A stretch of DNA of 64,000 nucleotides from Conchocele bisecta (GCA_029237695.1 CM055274.1:20759505-20823504); one strand, 5' to 3'. Positions 25,799 to 38,012 are shown, counted from the first letter of the stretch. The notes: generated from the letters alone by a model not told the origin. Made by a program: numbers and translations.

Positions 25799-26718
25799 GT
25801 GACATTATCGGGATAAGATTCAATCAACATCAGTTCCAAAAAAATAAAAATTCCCATTTATCTATATCTTTACAAGGTTGATTACCTCAAATATCGGACA
25901 TTTTTCAAAGTTATGTAATCAGTAAAAAACAGTGCAACATCTTAATTAAATGATGACGGTCATAAAGGATGCATATTAAACTACTAATCTGAGAAATGTA
26001 TTTAAATTCGACCTGTTCATTAACGAGAAATTTCATAAAATGTAAAACGACATCACGTGGACATCACTGAGGTGACATTTGTTCGAGAAAAATTCCAACG
26101 TTTCTGAACAAATATTACATTCTGTCGATGTCTGAACATTCAGACAGCTTACAATCAATGACCAAGAATATGTATTGACTCTTGCTATCAATAAAACATG
26201 CTATCTAAGCTGCATGTAAATGCTTCATGCTGAAATTTAGTTATTTTGTTCATTTTCTGCATGGACATCGCCATGTTGTTTACGAAGACGGACGGAGAGC
26301 TCCAGAGAACTCCGGTTTGTGTCAATTGTTTTTATTGGCTCGCCGAAACACCCGAAATGTTCCAGCCAATGAAAACCGTCGATAGATAATCGGGGTATTT
26401 CCCGAATGCATCGAAAGCAACATGGCCGTTAGAGCTAAATTTTATTGGATGGAAAGGAAAAACAATGTGGCAAATGTAACGTGAATTATAGTTGTTCATG
26501 TCATATATTGTGTATAATATTCAATTAACTTGATATAAACTGTATTATTGGGGTATTCAGTAATTTATTCGTCAAAATCGGTGATTATAAATAAAAACAA
26601 ATGTCACCTCAGTGATGTCCAGGAAAAATGTCACTCTAATCAACCTTGTAAAGATATAGATAAATCGGATTTTTTTTTTTTTTGGAACTGATCTTGATGG
26701 AAATCCCGATAATGTCAC
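25799..26718. mobile_element. ~920-bp MITE inserted in the retrotransposon
   Basis: The left end GTGACATTATCGGGAT (25799) and the right end ATCCCGATAATGTCAC (26703-26718) are inverted, and similarity continues inward through ATCAGTTCC, an A-rich tract and ATCTTTACAAGGTTGATTA, giving ~85-bp imperfect termini. No coding sequence of its own is apparent. It separates the integrase core from its C-terminal tail. Confidence 0.85.
26059..26620. mobile_element. Nested MITE with 24-bp perfect termini
   Basis: GGACATCACTGAGGTGACAT at 26059 has its exact complement ending at 26620; the perfect repeat is 24 bp. It lies inside the larger MITE, so two successive insertions are stacked within the retrotransposon. 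The interior is non-coding. Confidence 0.8.
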
Positions 26719-27009
26719 TTGTGGTTCGGTGTTGGAGAAATGTTATGGTGCGCAATATCTGAGAAAACCGGTCCACTGTTGTACAAGTTCGTGACCAGCG
26801 ACAAGGCAACATGGCGACGTCATGCCGACCAAATGACGAAGACATCAGTGGAAACACAGTCTCCGGAAATTGAACCAGAAATCATAAACAATTCAGAGCC
26901 GGCACCAGAACTCCATTGTGACAAATATGTGCCACATACGCCTGTGGTTTCTTCAACCAGGTATCCAGTGAGAAACAGAAAACCACCTGACAGACTGACC
27001 TATAACTGA
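26719..27009 (+). pseudogene. C-terminal tail of the gypsy polyprotein
   Basis: This continues the integrase after the MITE. It includes an SH3-like segment (AISEKTGPLLYK), then a WRRHADQM block, an acidic linker and RYPVRNRKPPDRLTYN before the stop, a terminal pattern common in Ty3/gypsy pol proteins. In such tails the SH3-like part helps bind DNA. Confidence 0.75.
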
Positions 27010-27352
27010 GGTATCAGTTACAAGTGAATTCCGCTGAATGGATTACTTTATGAATGAACGTTACCGTTCTTGGAACTTTGTGTGAGTAATGATCACCTCT
27101 TTTCTCGGATTAGGGATTGTGAAGTCGGGATAATTTCATGCAAACCACTTCAGCTGTCAAAATTTCCTAATTATGCATGGAACAGTCCACAGCTGTTTAC
27201 TGGCAGCAACGTTATCAGATAATGACCAGTTCATTGCTCTGTACTCTGAACTACAGTAACCTGAGACGGTTTGCTTGGATTTGTTTAGATGTTGATACAT
27301 GCAACACAATTGTAACCAATGCAATAATTTTACAGTAGCAACTACAAATCTC

Positions 27353-27740
27353 AAGGGGAGGTAATGTTGTATACTAGCCAAACATGTATCATAGTAGACA
27401 CAGATGTAAACATATATGTAGGTATATACCTACCCTCTATCACTGTCCATCTGATATCACTGCAGCTTGATAAATAAAACAGTTCATGAGTATAACTCGG
27501 ATTATATTGTTGTGTATTATGTACCAGTTACAAATAGCAAATACATAACATAAGTCACTAAAGGCGAAATGAACTGTGAACGAAGCGATTCGGTAAAAGC
27601 AAATGTCTCGATAAAATACCAGGGGAGATAACGCATTATTTTCATATCGAACTGCAAGGCAAACATCAAATTCCTTTACAAGCGAGATCGCTACCAAAGC
27701 GAAAGACACGTTTCAATTGCCGGTTGAGAAAACGATAAGA
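27353..27740 (+). repeat. Polypurine tract and putative 3' LTR
   Basis: AAGGGGAGG at 27353-27361 is followed by TGTTGTATAC at 27365, the usual PPT-to-LTR transition. AATAAA-like signals occur near 27473. The right LTR boundary is a guess because no second LTR is available for comparison. Confidence 0.4.
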
Positions 27741-30700
27741 ACCACTATCTATTCTAGACGTCTTGCAAATGTCAAATGTTTTTTCAGCTGGCTACCAATT
27801 GATCATAATAACTCATTGTATATAAATGTCGTCCATATAGTGTGCCGGTGGGGAGTGGTAGGCAGTATGCATGGGAAATAAATTACATTATTATAACTCC
27901 AAGGCTTCTAATTTCGGACACGACCTCGTATCATAACAAAATAACATGTTTAAAATTGTAATTTGCTAGGCATTCTATGTATTACTGCAGGATAACCATA
28001 ATTCTCAAATGATCATATGAACTTGCCACTACAATATTGACGTTGGAGCCTTAAACACATTATTTCATTTTTTATGATGCGAGGTTGTTTCCGACCTAGG
28101 AAAAGCAACTGTAATTCGATATTATTTGCATAATTATGTTCTAACTATACTATTTTAGCACGATATGAATATTTCTCAAATGAACATGTGCACTTTCCGC
28201 CAAAATATTCACATTAGCGTTAATACAATCGCGGAATTTGTTACGATACGAGGTTGTGTCCGACCAAAGTTCGAATGTACTGGATGTACTGTCCCCCAAA
28301 AAAAATAGAACTACATTAGAACTGCAAGTCAATTCCACTGAGCTTGGAAAACATGTGGGTGCTTGAACACTTTAAGGAACATATTTTAAATCAAAATGAA
28401 CTCAAACCGGCTCAGAAAGTATTCTCAACACGGGTACAGATGAACTGTTCCGCTAGGGATTTCTTTTCTACTGAATTGCGTATACCTCCATCGTCCATCA
28501 ATGACACAAGGAACACAAGAATGTATCAATAATGAACATATATAACTATACTTTTGTAATTACATGTAAACCACCGCCGGACCTTTAGAGTGCTTACATA
28601 TCGTTTTCACGGAAGTGTGAGGTATCCGAATGGCGAAATCCCTTAAAAATGGTTAAATAGTGGATAATTGTGGGCTACATGGGTTATATACAGGGGTATA
28701 GACCGTATTTTCATTAAAATCGACCGGAAAATGTCTGCAAAATTCGTAACGGCATGGTTTGTTTACACAGAGGACACCATCAATCCTTCAGTAACTTTTT
28801 TGTCACTGTATCTTTTAACAAAGTGTCTGCATTCGTAGATCTATGATATATTCCGTCGTGCCATAGGCTATATGGCTTCCTCGTGTTTTAAATTAAAATA
28901 TTAATAAAACAACGCAAATGTACCTACCTCGTGGCAAATGGCCGTCTTTTTACTCTATTTTACTCCATTTGGTCTACCGCTAAACCTATTCGCCAACCTA
29001 AATGCCGCTCACCTTTTACACGCTCCTCCCCCTGATTGATGTAAATTATTATTTAATACATTTAAAAGATTTTGTCTATATAAATGACTTTTGTAGATTT
29101 CTAAATCAATGCATATAATTATTTGTACCTAGTACCAAGAAGTTACTCTAGAATACTCCCGTATCGTCCATACGCAGAGTATTCTGCAGAGTTACTAATT
29201 TGTACTCACTTTTTTTGGGGAAAAATGGTATATTCTGTTTGTCACAAGTGTCCGTTTGTACATACGTCTCACGTCCGTACATGTATGTCCATCAAATTTT
29301 CTTGTCAGAGTTAAAACTTTTAAACCATAACAGACATGATAGATCTAGTTGCGAACAGTAACTCTTGCAACCTACTACCCTACAGTCCGTACATATAGAT
29401 GTGCGGTACAGGAGTAGATTGCAAGAGTTACTACAGGGCATGAACTTCTTGAAATTGTTACTCGTCCTTACTTTGACAGGAATGGCAAAATTAAGAAATC
29501 CACATTACAAAAATTGAAATGTCCGCTCGTAGAATTGTTGTGCCCTGTACTATTCACAACTATGATATATGGAGACTTGAGATTCGGTATGTGGCTTACG
29601 TATAATGCAAGTTATGGTTTGTACATACATCCGCAAAGTGATTTTTCATTTGATTTCCGGCTCATGGATTATCTACCCATTTCAGACGTTGAAATTGGGA
29701 AAATGGGTACATTGCGATATACTTTTGTCGAGTTTATTTTTGCAAATGGGTTGTTGATTTGTTTACGTTATGCAATGTGCAGTAGAAAGATGAAATAAAT
29801 GCTGTTCTTTCATTTTACCACTGCATCTTTTTTAATCACCGGATTTGATAAGATGTCTACTTTTAATATTCAAATTGCTGTCTTTAAATATAAATTGTAT
29901 TCAACTAGTCGTATCATGTTGTTTAATTTATATTTTTCAGGAAACCATATGATGAGAACATCCCTACCAGAGAGTGACTGGATCTGCATGTGGGACTTGG
30001 GAAGAGGAATGAATATGCCATCAGCAACGCCATGATCTAGTTTTGAGCACCAAACTTCAAACTAACAATTTCACAGACTGTATAGGATTCTTTGGGCAAG
30101 ATACTCTCAGACTTTATATATAGATATTAAAGCGTCTCAGATGGTACTTCCGAAGATGCACAGAAACAGTTGTGATATGTCAGTCGATGTTGTATGAATT
30201 CAGGCGCAACTTGTCACTGGTCATAAACGTGTGTTTGTCAGTTAATTTGAATGTCAGCTGCCGATATAGTAAACATCAACTCAAGGAAATTTCAGGATAA
30301 ATTGGAATTATGTTGCAGGCCTATTGCGTCATAGATCTATGGAAAACCATGGGAGTAGCTATGTAGTCCCATTTACCGATTCATGGTTACTACTGACAAC
30401 ACTTTGCTGCAGATAACACACAAAGACACACCTGCTTGAAACATTTTATTATTATTTATTTTTGGCGGTCAGCAAAAATAAGCAATATTTAGGAATGCTA
30501 ACTTTCAGTTATTTGACCTTTGGGCGGGAGGAGCATGTGTGGGGCGATGAAAATATTAATAATGAGAAACATGCATGTGTATGAAGTTTCAAGCCAATAA
30601 CTTGTACAGTAAAGCAGGTGTAGGGGAATGGAGAAATGTGCACACATAGATCTAGACTGAATGTGAAATATCGAGTTATTTGACCATGACATTGGGTGCG

Positions 30701-31800
30701 GGGCGAGCATGGGTGGTGTGGAGAATTAAACTAGAAAATGTGGTCTATCGACGCACTTAGGGTCCCTATAGATGATTTGAGAAACAGTTACATATCAAAA
30801 ATGTTTCACGGCACCGTGTTTCAAATATATGGTTTCCCCACAACAGTGAGCGGGCTAATTGTTAGGGTTACTATGGCAGTAGTGGTCTAATCACAATAAC
30901 AATGTATTTGGATACAATTTGATTCGGGAAACCCCCCGGTTTCCCGAAGCAAATTGTGTCCAAATATTTAGTGTTATTACGGTAGTACATGTAACAGACT
31001 GTCATCATTTTGAACTTACAAACATTTTAGTTGTACGAAGGTTAGTGAAGCGGTCCCAGGTTATGGTCGATGGGGTGCAAGTGGTGGATTGAGTTTGACA
31101 AGGGCAGAGCATGAAAATAGCACTCGTCCGCTCGTCCTGACGAGTGGGAATGCATGCAGGACGAGTAGAAATTCTGAGTTTTCTAAATTTTAATCTCTGT
31201 CGAAGTAAGGATGACTGAAAAATTGAACAATTTCATGCAGAGTGCAGGAGCATCCTTCCCCGGCAAACATATTGATTAGTGATTTTAAACCTATGTACCA
31301 CTCAACCATGAAGTCTTAATAGAACAGTGATTTCTACCCAGTACTGCAAGAGCAAAAGAGGGTGAATATCTGTATGTTTTGTATTTGTATCTGACTATTA
31401 CATGTATATTATTTTTGGTTTGTGGGGGATGGCCCCGACCCACCACAAACCTATTACGGGGAAAATAAATATTTTCAAACCTAAACAAAAAAAAACAACA
31501 AAAAACAAACATAGTAAACAGTAAGCGTAAGCATGTACATATTTCGGAAATGCGTGGTTTATTCTAAATTGAAGCATATTACAGAGTGATTAATTAACCA
31601 GCGCTTCGCTCGTCCAATACACACACGTGTTTGGCTTTGACACATTCAGATATATTTTATTCCATACGATAACACACCATTTATTTCAGAAGAGACGAAT
31701 TTAACGCACAAACTCAAAGTGATCGACAAAACACCAATACATGATGGAATACAAATTTCGGCAGCCATCTTGATTGTATATAAGTATCATCAGTAAATAT
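27741..31800. other. Repeat-bearing stretch, no gene supported
   Basis: It contains diverged copies of a block around CGAGGTTGTGTCCGACC (27915-28275, both orientations), an inverted repeat CAGTAACTCTTGCAACC with its complement (29355-29435) and a foldback of ~84 bp centred on GGGAAACCCCCCGGTTTCCC (30895-30978). Open frames in the region look random. Confidence 0.5.
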
Positions 31801-32154
31801 AGGAATGAATGGCCTTTTTGTGGAATTAATCGGGGTATAAACTTGGAAAAGTCGCGGGAATACTGGACGAAGGCCGGAAGGCCTCGTCCAGTATTCCCGC
31901 GACTTTTCCAAGTTTATATCCCCGATAAATTCCACAAAAAGGCCATTCATTCCTTATAATTCCAGCATTTGAAATAAATTCTTCAAGAAAATGTGTTTAT
32001 TTTCCGTTTTCTTAAGAATTAGTTTAACTGCGCCTCACGGTTACGGAAAGTAGTTCGGCGTGGGAGTTTACTGGGATATAAATTTTGGACAGAGTCTTGC
32101 TACGGGCCAATCAAATGTTAGGTAATTGTGTAAATATTTTTGTGCGGGAATTAT
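31801..32154 (-). mobile_element. Composite palindrome plus MITE, copy 1
   Basis: A ~154-bp near-perfect palindrome (31801-31954, centre GGCCGGAAGGCC) abuts the ATAATTCCAGC MITE (31956-32154, reversed). The same composite is found inverted at 53401-53755. The palindrome produces long mirror-image reading frames on both strands, which are not genes. Confidence 0.9.
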
Positions 32155-33599
32155 TATTCAAATGAAAGCTGGTTTTGATATAATAGGACAAACATGGAGT
32201 AAAGTTTAGAAGTGTTGATATTTGGAAGCCATCTTGGATTTATATATGGAATTTACAATTCACAATTATTACGCTTTTCTGTCCTCCATGACGACCATTT
32301 AAGCTGCTGTATCTACTAATATGGCAGGTTGTGGACAATGTGTATTGCGCATTAGCTAAACACTATCATGATCAATGTCGTAGCTCGTTTTCAGATGCAA
32401 ATATCCATTGGGTAGAACTATATATACATGTAGTCATGAAATGTAGTTGAACTTTTCTCTTTCCTCCATAACGGAGTTTCATCCACATTACCCTAACTTT
32501 AAACACACTTATTTTAACATTTACACTATACGTAAACGATTCTAACGATAATTAATAACATTTCTGAACTAAAATTTCCATACATATACAGCATTTTAAC
32601 ATGCCTTCCAAGACCCTGTCATCCGTATCAAAATTGTTGATTTATTTTCTAATGGCATGTATATGCCAGCACAGGTATGCACATGATTGTTTTCGTTTAC
32701 AGATGCATCAATGGCCGCTATATAACTTGAGATAGCACCCGCCACGTATTCCAACTTGTATATTAGAATCACTGGTATGGTGTCTGCATATAAAACGGTT
32801 TATAATATAACTTCAAATATGAAGAAACAAAAATGCCCCATGCGTAGCAGATGCAAATGTCACTGACGGAAGATAACATAATTACAGGGATCATATAACA
32901 CATAACACCGTTGTTATTGCGCACCAGGGTACATAATTACATGGCATAGCAAATACTATAACGGAGGACAGGGGTTAAGGAGGTAATAATTTATGTATTA
33001 TATGTCATTTAGTTTTGCCTTTTAAAGTAGATACACTTTTATAAGCATCTGTAATGAAGTCCATGGATAAGAACATAACGTTCATATTATACTTATTGTA
33101 ACGTCCCGCCCGTAAGCTGCGCAGCAAATGGACCAGAGTACGATTTCCTCAAGGTAGCGTAGATAAAACAATAGCCTCATATTATGCTTAATATGCTTCA
33201 TATTATGGAATATAGTGAGACAATGTGTTTGTTATTCACTGTCATGGTTATTCGTGATAAGATACAGAAATGATGAATCACATGTCGCCACATTATTCCC
33301 TCCCCACACTCTACAAGCTCGTCCCCGAACTCGATTAAGTGAAGTAAATATTTTCTTTGAAGATATACATACATTACTTCCATAATTGCATTCAAGTAAT
33401 AATTTATTACTCAGATCAACTTGCATATCTATACCAATGTAGATTACAATATAACAATTGAAATATAACTATTATTTTTAGTTTTATATACAAACTAAAT
33501 ATGTTCTTAATACTGTCATGTGTGCATCATTATGTACATACAAGTAAATCAACCATATGAGTGTTTTCGCATATTTGTTCTTATAAAATATCACTTAGC
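32155..33599. other. No gene seen
   Basis: AT-rich DNA without a supportable coding frame, RNA gene or clear repeat boundary. Confidence 0.5.
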
Positions 33600-34265
33600 T
33601 CTACATCTCTAATCACCATTTAGTAATGCAACCAATTAGTTTTGTTACAATTACATTCCTATTTGTTGTCTAAGTGCTATTTTCTTATATAATATAACTG
33701 TATATAACTTAGCTACACATCTCTAATCATCACTTAGTAATATATAGAGGATATTCATATTTTTGCAACGAATATGACATATATGTTCATCGAGTGTTGT
33801 GGAATGTCCATATTTCACGTGTGCCGTTAGGCACGAGTGAAATATGGACATTTCACACCACGAGATGAACTTATATGTCATATTCGTTGCAAAAATATAA
33901 ATATTCTATTTAGTATATACCGCTCCATAGAAATTAGCAGTGTTTAGACTGTATACGGTAATGAATGTGTATTTGCAGCATATTTGCAGTCCGGCACTGC
34001 AGGTGCGCGTTATGAATGTAGATAGCGGAAGTAGTCGTATTTTCACAGGAAGATGTTTATTTCATCGATGAGAACATATGAATTTTATTTAAATCGTATA
34101 ACTATGTATTTCATGAGTAGGTATATAATAAAACCAATTAGTTTTGTTACAATTACTTTCCTATTTGTTGTCTAAGTGCTATTTTCGTATATAATATCAC
34201 TTAGTTACACATCTCTAACCACCAGTTAGTAATACAACCAATTAGTTGTGTTACAATTACTATCG
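33600..34265. repeat. Direct repeats flanking a ~150-bp palindrome
   Basis: AACCAATTAGTTTTGTTACA with its ~130-bp context occurs around 33630-33740 and again around 34131-34260. Between them 33750-33905 is a foldback whose arms carry TATTTTTGCAACGAATATGA and its complement, the centre lying at GTGCCGTTAGGCAC. This looks like a palindromic MITE inside an older tandem repeat. Confidence 0.8.
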
Positions 34266-34706
34266 TATTTACTTGTCAAAGTGATGTATACCATACACAG
34301 CACTGAGGAATGATGTCGCTAACTTTTAACTTCATGTGTTAATATTTCCTCTGCAAATACACATCAGTATCACAATTTACCTAATGACGGATTGACATAC
34401 ACTGAATGACCGGATGAAGAGACAACATGTGAAAATGGATAATTCAAATCGGCGAGACATAAGACATTTGTAAGAATTGCATTAAAATTGCACTTGATAT
34501 CTCAACGACATAATAGGTGTATTAATTCACTGTACATTATAACTATCTCGCATTACTCTTTCTTTGCACCATGGTTCTAAAGTTTCCATACTATGCATTG
34601 AAAATAATAAATATAATGTAATAGTAAGAACAACAATCAAAATACAACATGTCTTATATCTACCGATTTCAGTCATCTCAATTTCACTTAACATTTTATC
34701 ACACCG

Positions 34707-34864
34707 AGTAGTATAAAGGGAGTCAAAATGATACCACCTATGGTGGTATAACTTCTTTCCCTTTATACTACCCCCACCACCCCTGAAAAAAATACAAAAA
34801 TTGGTTAACGAGAAAATTGTATCCGACAGCATATTTATAAATTTTGGAGAAAATAATTTTGAAA
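34707..34864 (+). repeat. Polinton left terminal inverted repeat (158 bp)
   Basis: It is the reverse complement of 50692-50849 apart from a few substitutions. Its outer ~64 bp is itself palindromic: GTAGTATAAAGGG (34708-34720) pairs with CCCTTTATACTAC (34759-34771), with an inner GATACCACC/GGTGGTAT stem. An 18-mer from the tip (34721-34738) is repeated just inside the TIR at 34871-34888. Confidence 0.95.
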
Positions 34865-34925
34865 AGAGTGAGTCAAAATGATACCACCAAAGTTTGTAAC
34901 GTTATTGAGCTGTATTGTAGATTCC

Positions 34926-34946
34926 ACCCCCCCCCCCCCCCCAACC

Positions 34947-34996
<50 letters not shown>

Positions 34997-35014
34997 AATG
35001 TGGTGATGTCAATC

Positions 35015-35047
<33 letters not shown>
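34926..35047. repeat. Poly-C and poly-A tracts
   Basis: Near-continuous C (about 34927-34994) is followed by a short spacer and about 28 A. The polyproline/polylysine frame read here is an artefact of the tracts. Confidence 0.95.
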
Positions 35048-35048
<1 letters not shown>

Positions 35049-35049
<1 letters not shown>

Positions 35050-35109
35050 CTAGAGTGGGACTCGAACCCGCGCCAGCAAAACCCTTCTGGACCCACCCGG
35101 CTAGCCACC
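35049..35109 (-). repeat. tRNA-like sequence (SINE head or tRNA pseudogene)
   Basis: On the minus strand GTGGCTAGCCGGGTGG fits an A box and GGTTCGAGTCCC a B box at normal spacing, followed by the T-run complement of the poly-A tract, which would serve as a Pol III terminator. I cannot fold a clean acceptor stem, so I do not call a functional tRNA. Confidence 0.55.
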
Positions 35110-36131
35110 TTCTCTGTTCTTTGTCTTTGTCTTTCTCGTCTCGTGTTGTGACTAGCCGGGTGTATAGCTACCCGTACAGTACACCCCCATTCTATCGGCT
35201 GATCTAGGAATCAGTGTCGAAAGTGTCGAAATTCTAGGCAACCTTGGAAGTGCCTGCACAGAAGCACTGAGCGCTCATTTTTTTGGTCAAGGGGCGTCCC
35301 CCAAGACAAATTATTGTTGTTAATTTTACATATATTAAGCTAAAACCGTGTTGTGCAATACCAAATATTTACTTGTTTTTTTTTTTATTTGTTTTATATA
35401 TAACAAGTTCGTTTTTATTTAATAATATAGGTTATAACGTTCTAAATTATTAAAAGTAAAATTAGAAAAATAAAAAACATGCCAACCAATAAGAATGTAA
35501 GAAATACTTCCGGAAATATCGATATCGGGTTACCAATATTTTCGGCTGTAATACACAACCTCGTGTGTGTAGTATATATTAAAGTGTGTTTGTTTTACAC
35601 CCGGAAGATGTAATCGTGTAAATCGATAACACGTTTAACATATCGTCTGTTTACCTCTATATACCTAATATACATGTAAGGAGGAATATTTATAAACTGG
35701 ACACAGAATTTTGTTTGTACAGTGGAACCTCTCTAAAATTGACACTTAATATTTTAATCTATCGGCAGACGACAATGTTTCAATTACACAGTTATGAACA
35801 GTTGAGTATATCCTTATCGAGGCCACGGTGTGTGTATTGATTTAAACACACCCAACAGTCACCGGTGTATTTATACAATAGAGATTGGCGTGTAATAGTT
35901 TAACCATAGTCGGCAAGATATGGAGATGCGTTATATATAAGAGTGTTGAATGTGGCACGATTACTTCCTGTTACGCACATTTTGTGGTTATTGATAAGTA
36001 TGGTGGTCAGTGGGTATCATAACGGGGCCCGCAAAAGTTCTATGTTCCGTATGGAGGGGCCGTTTGAACAGCTGGTCTGTATGGTGGAGGAATATCCTGC
36101 TGTCGCCGCTGCAGACACGCGAATAAGTATA
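35110..36131. other. Left subterminal non-coding region of the Polinton
   Basis: About 1 kb with no frame I can support. It is AT-rich like the host. A missing gene here (for example a protease) may have been lost. Confidence 0.5.
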
Positions 36132-36734
36132 TCATGTCCCGAGACGGGCCAGGAGATTTTTTCTCTCGTCGGCCCTCCCTTCCATAACGAGTTTTTTTAT
36201 ATCTTCGTCCGCGAGAATTTGTGGTCGAGCCATGGACCGGATCGTACCCTTTAACTCCTGGTATCTGGCCATCTCTTCGACGATCATTTTGAACTCGCTA
36301 TCTGATATATCGTTCTCGGCTATCGCTTTTGACACGATAACGTCGATACTGTTTTTCTTAGATCTCGCGAGAACCGCTATTCGATCGTGCTTTCGACTCT
36401 TGGCCTCTAGTTTTCGGCCCACGAGTCTGGTCGTCATGCAAAGCAGTCCCGTCCCCGCCGCTACAGCACTCAAGGTCGCCGCGACCGGTGCAGCGACAAC
36501 TGTTGACAATAAAGACACACTACCCACCCCGCTTATAACGGAAGCTGAGGCTAACGTGGTGCTCACCCCCTCTAATATATTGACTGACCGCCTATATTTC
36601 TTCGCATAACCCGTCCGCGTCTCTCCCTCGTGTTGTAGAATCTGTTGTATCTCAACGATCCTGGTCATCCTAAAGGATGCCGGGTCGGCCGTCCCCGAAG
36701 GTAAGTGTGGATATAGTTTCTCGTCATTCATCAT
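36132..36734 (-). CDS. Polinton protein with hydrophobic Gly/Ala-rich segment
   Basis: An intact 200-residue frame. The N-terminus is polar (LYPHLPSGTADP). Residues about 54-103 form one or two membrane-compatible, Ala/Gly/Val-rich segments (ISGVGSVSLLSTVVAAP...). The C-terminal half is charged and helical (ISDSEFKMIVEEMARYQELK) and ends in a basic tail. Similar proteins accompany metazoan Polintons as I recall, with no assigned function; a membrane or virion-associated role is inference. Its start ATG overlaps the stop of the upstream gene in an ATGA arrangement (36731-36734). It is one of the few genes of the element without a visible break. Confidence 0.75.
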   Translation of the reverse strand: MMNDEKLYPHLPSGTADPASFRMTRIVEIQQILQHEGETRTGYAKKYRRSVNILEGVSTTLASASVISGVGSVSLLSTVVAAPVAATLSAVAAGTGLLCMTTRLVGRKLEAKSRKHDRIAVLARSKKNSIDVIVSKAIAENDISDSEFKMIVEEMARYQELKGTIRSMARPQILADEDIKKLVMEGRADERKNLLARLGT

Positions 36735-37281
36735 AAATCAAGTTGTATTAACAGTGTAACAATAGTGGAGGAAGTTGCTTTGTCAGCAATTTTTGTAACA
36801 AAGTTAATAACACTACCTGCCGAAACTTTAATTGAAGTGTCATCATCGAATATCGTAAACCCTGACCCCTGTCCCGCGTGCTTGGTGATGCCAGATTTCT
36901 GTTCTACACCATTCAGGATGATATTCACTCGGACTTCGGCAGCGGCGTGTCCGCAAAAGTTGACCGAGCAGACCGCCATTCGAAAAATCGTCCCAGACAC
37001 TGCCATGGTGTATCCCCCATATATTTTACTCGCGTTGGCACCGAATGAATATTCGTAGGCCCCTCGTTCAGCGAACCCCGCTCCTCAGCCCAAACTGTTA
37101 TGATGGGTTTTCGAGTTTGCGATCGCTGCACGTGCGCAACCGCCGTAGCCGCGTCTCTGCGGGCCTGCGCTACACCCCCCTCCAGTCTTCTTATTGCGGC
37201 TTCATCATATGATGAGCCCGCGACGGGAACGTCCCGTTCTAAGTTGGAACTACCTGGACCGCATATGCTCATGATTAACAT
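36731..37281 (-). pseudogene. Fibre-like protein: coiled coil plus C-terminal head, frameshifted
   Basis: The N-terminal ~55 residues contain a short coiled coil (DEAAIRRLEGGVAQARRDA), followed by a globular head beginning RKPIITVWAEERG and ending in a hydrophobic beta-rich segment (SSTIVTLLIQLDL). The coil-then-beta-head layout resembles trimeric fibre or TNF/C1q-like heads, so a receptor-binding or vertex role is an inference from architecture only. A single-base frameshift in a G run near 37060 separates the coil from the head. The frame resumes at the ATG at 37006. The gene precedes the 36132-36734 gene with overlapping stop/start. Confidence 0.65.
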
Positions 37282-37303
37282 GTAAAATATATATATATTA
37301 TGT

Positions 37304-37980
37304 TTAATCGGTTATTTCGAGAACGACCGAAATCGGGTAATAGTTATTCAACTTTCTCGCTTGATCATCAAGAATAGAAATATTCAATTCGTGGATGTGC
37401 CCCGATTCCAAACGTTTCATCTCGGGTGTTGGAAAGTCGATGGTCACTGTCTCACCGAAGAAACTGTCACCAGCAGGCACAGGTTTTAGTAATGTCTTCG
37501 GAGCCCCGTCTACCACGTTCTCGGATGTACTGAGCTGCATCAAGTGAATGTGAAGATTTTTTGTGACCGCGAAATTCACTAGTCGGTCTCCGAAATAGGT
37601 CCCCGATTGAAACATGCCACCGTTAGCCGAGTGTGCCTTCTCGAAACCGAGCAAGGGGATTAGCTCACTTGTCAAGGTTACGGTCCACCCGTGTTCGACC
37701 TTGAAAGTCACCAACCCATTGATCTTTGAAATTAAGAGGCTGGCTCGACCCGCAAGTTCCGTTGCAACAATTTGTTGTAAGTCTCCGGCGCTCCAAAGTC
37801 CTGTGTCTAGCATTTTTGGATCACGGAGTCGACCGCCTTGTTCACCCCCAAACGCGAACCCTTGATTTTTTCCCACACTTTGCCAGCCTACCATGAAGGT
37901 GATTGATCTGACGCCGGCCTTTTTTTTCCGCCGCAGTTGTCGATTGACTTTTGAAGTTCACAACTCTCTTTTTGAACATT
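37304..37980 (-). pseudogene. Conserved Polinton virion-like protein (candidate minor capsid)
   Basis: An open frame of 196 residues starts at 37894, but coding-like sequence extends upstream to an ATG at 37980, and the two frames meet in an A8 run (37919-37926), suggesting a one-base indel. Conserved-looking blocks are GWTVTLTSELIPLLGFEKAH, YFGDRLVNFAV, LHIHLMQLSTSENVVDG and a C-terminal block with RLESGHIHELNISILDDQ before YPISVVLEITD. I recall this C-terminal half from many metazoan Polintons. It may correspond to the penton-like minor capsid protein, but I cannot confirm a jelly roll by eye. It is divergent from the + strand gene at 38013, with a 32-bp shared upstream region. Confidence 0.6.
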
Positions 37981-38012
37981 AGTGATAGTAGCAAACATAA
38001 TAATATATTTCA

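Larger units (their letters stand above)
22470..27740 (+). mobile_element. Ty3/gypsy LTR retrotransposon, degenerate and interrupted
   Basis: Domains appear in the order gag with zinc knuckles, aspartic protease, reverse transcriptase, RNase H, integrase and C-terminal tail, the Ty3/gypsy order (integrase last). Resemblance is to K02A2.6-like invertebrate elements as I recall. No 5' LTR or primer-binding site is recognised upstream of gag. A purine tract AAGGGGAGG near 27353 is followed by TGTTGTATAC, a plausible 3' LTR start. The polyprotein has several stops and frameshifts and a ~920-bp MITE insertion at 25799-26718. It is inactive. Confidence 0.9.

Noticed and set aside
22470..27740. Retroviral envelope gene in the gypsy element
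   Set aside because: The sequence between the end of pol and the putative LTR is only ~350 bp and shows no coding frame.
31714..31959. Near-identical ORFs on both strands
   Set aside because: Mirror products of the palindromic repeat.
34844..35053. Polyproline/polylysine frame
   Set aside because: Produced entirely by the poly-C and poly-A tracts; similar artefacts occur at the C/G tracts near 17.2 and 19.0 kb.
35049..35109. Functional tRNA gene
   Set aside because: A and B boxes are good but no acceptor stem or anticodon arm could be folded convincingly; the same holds at 60010-60080.
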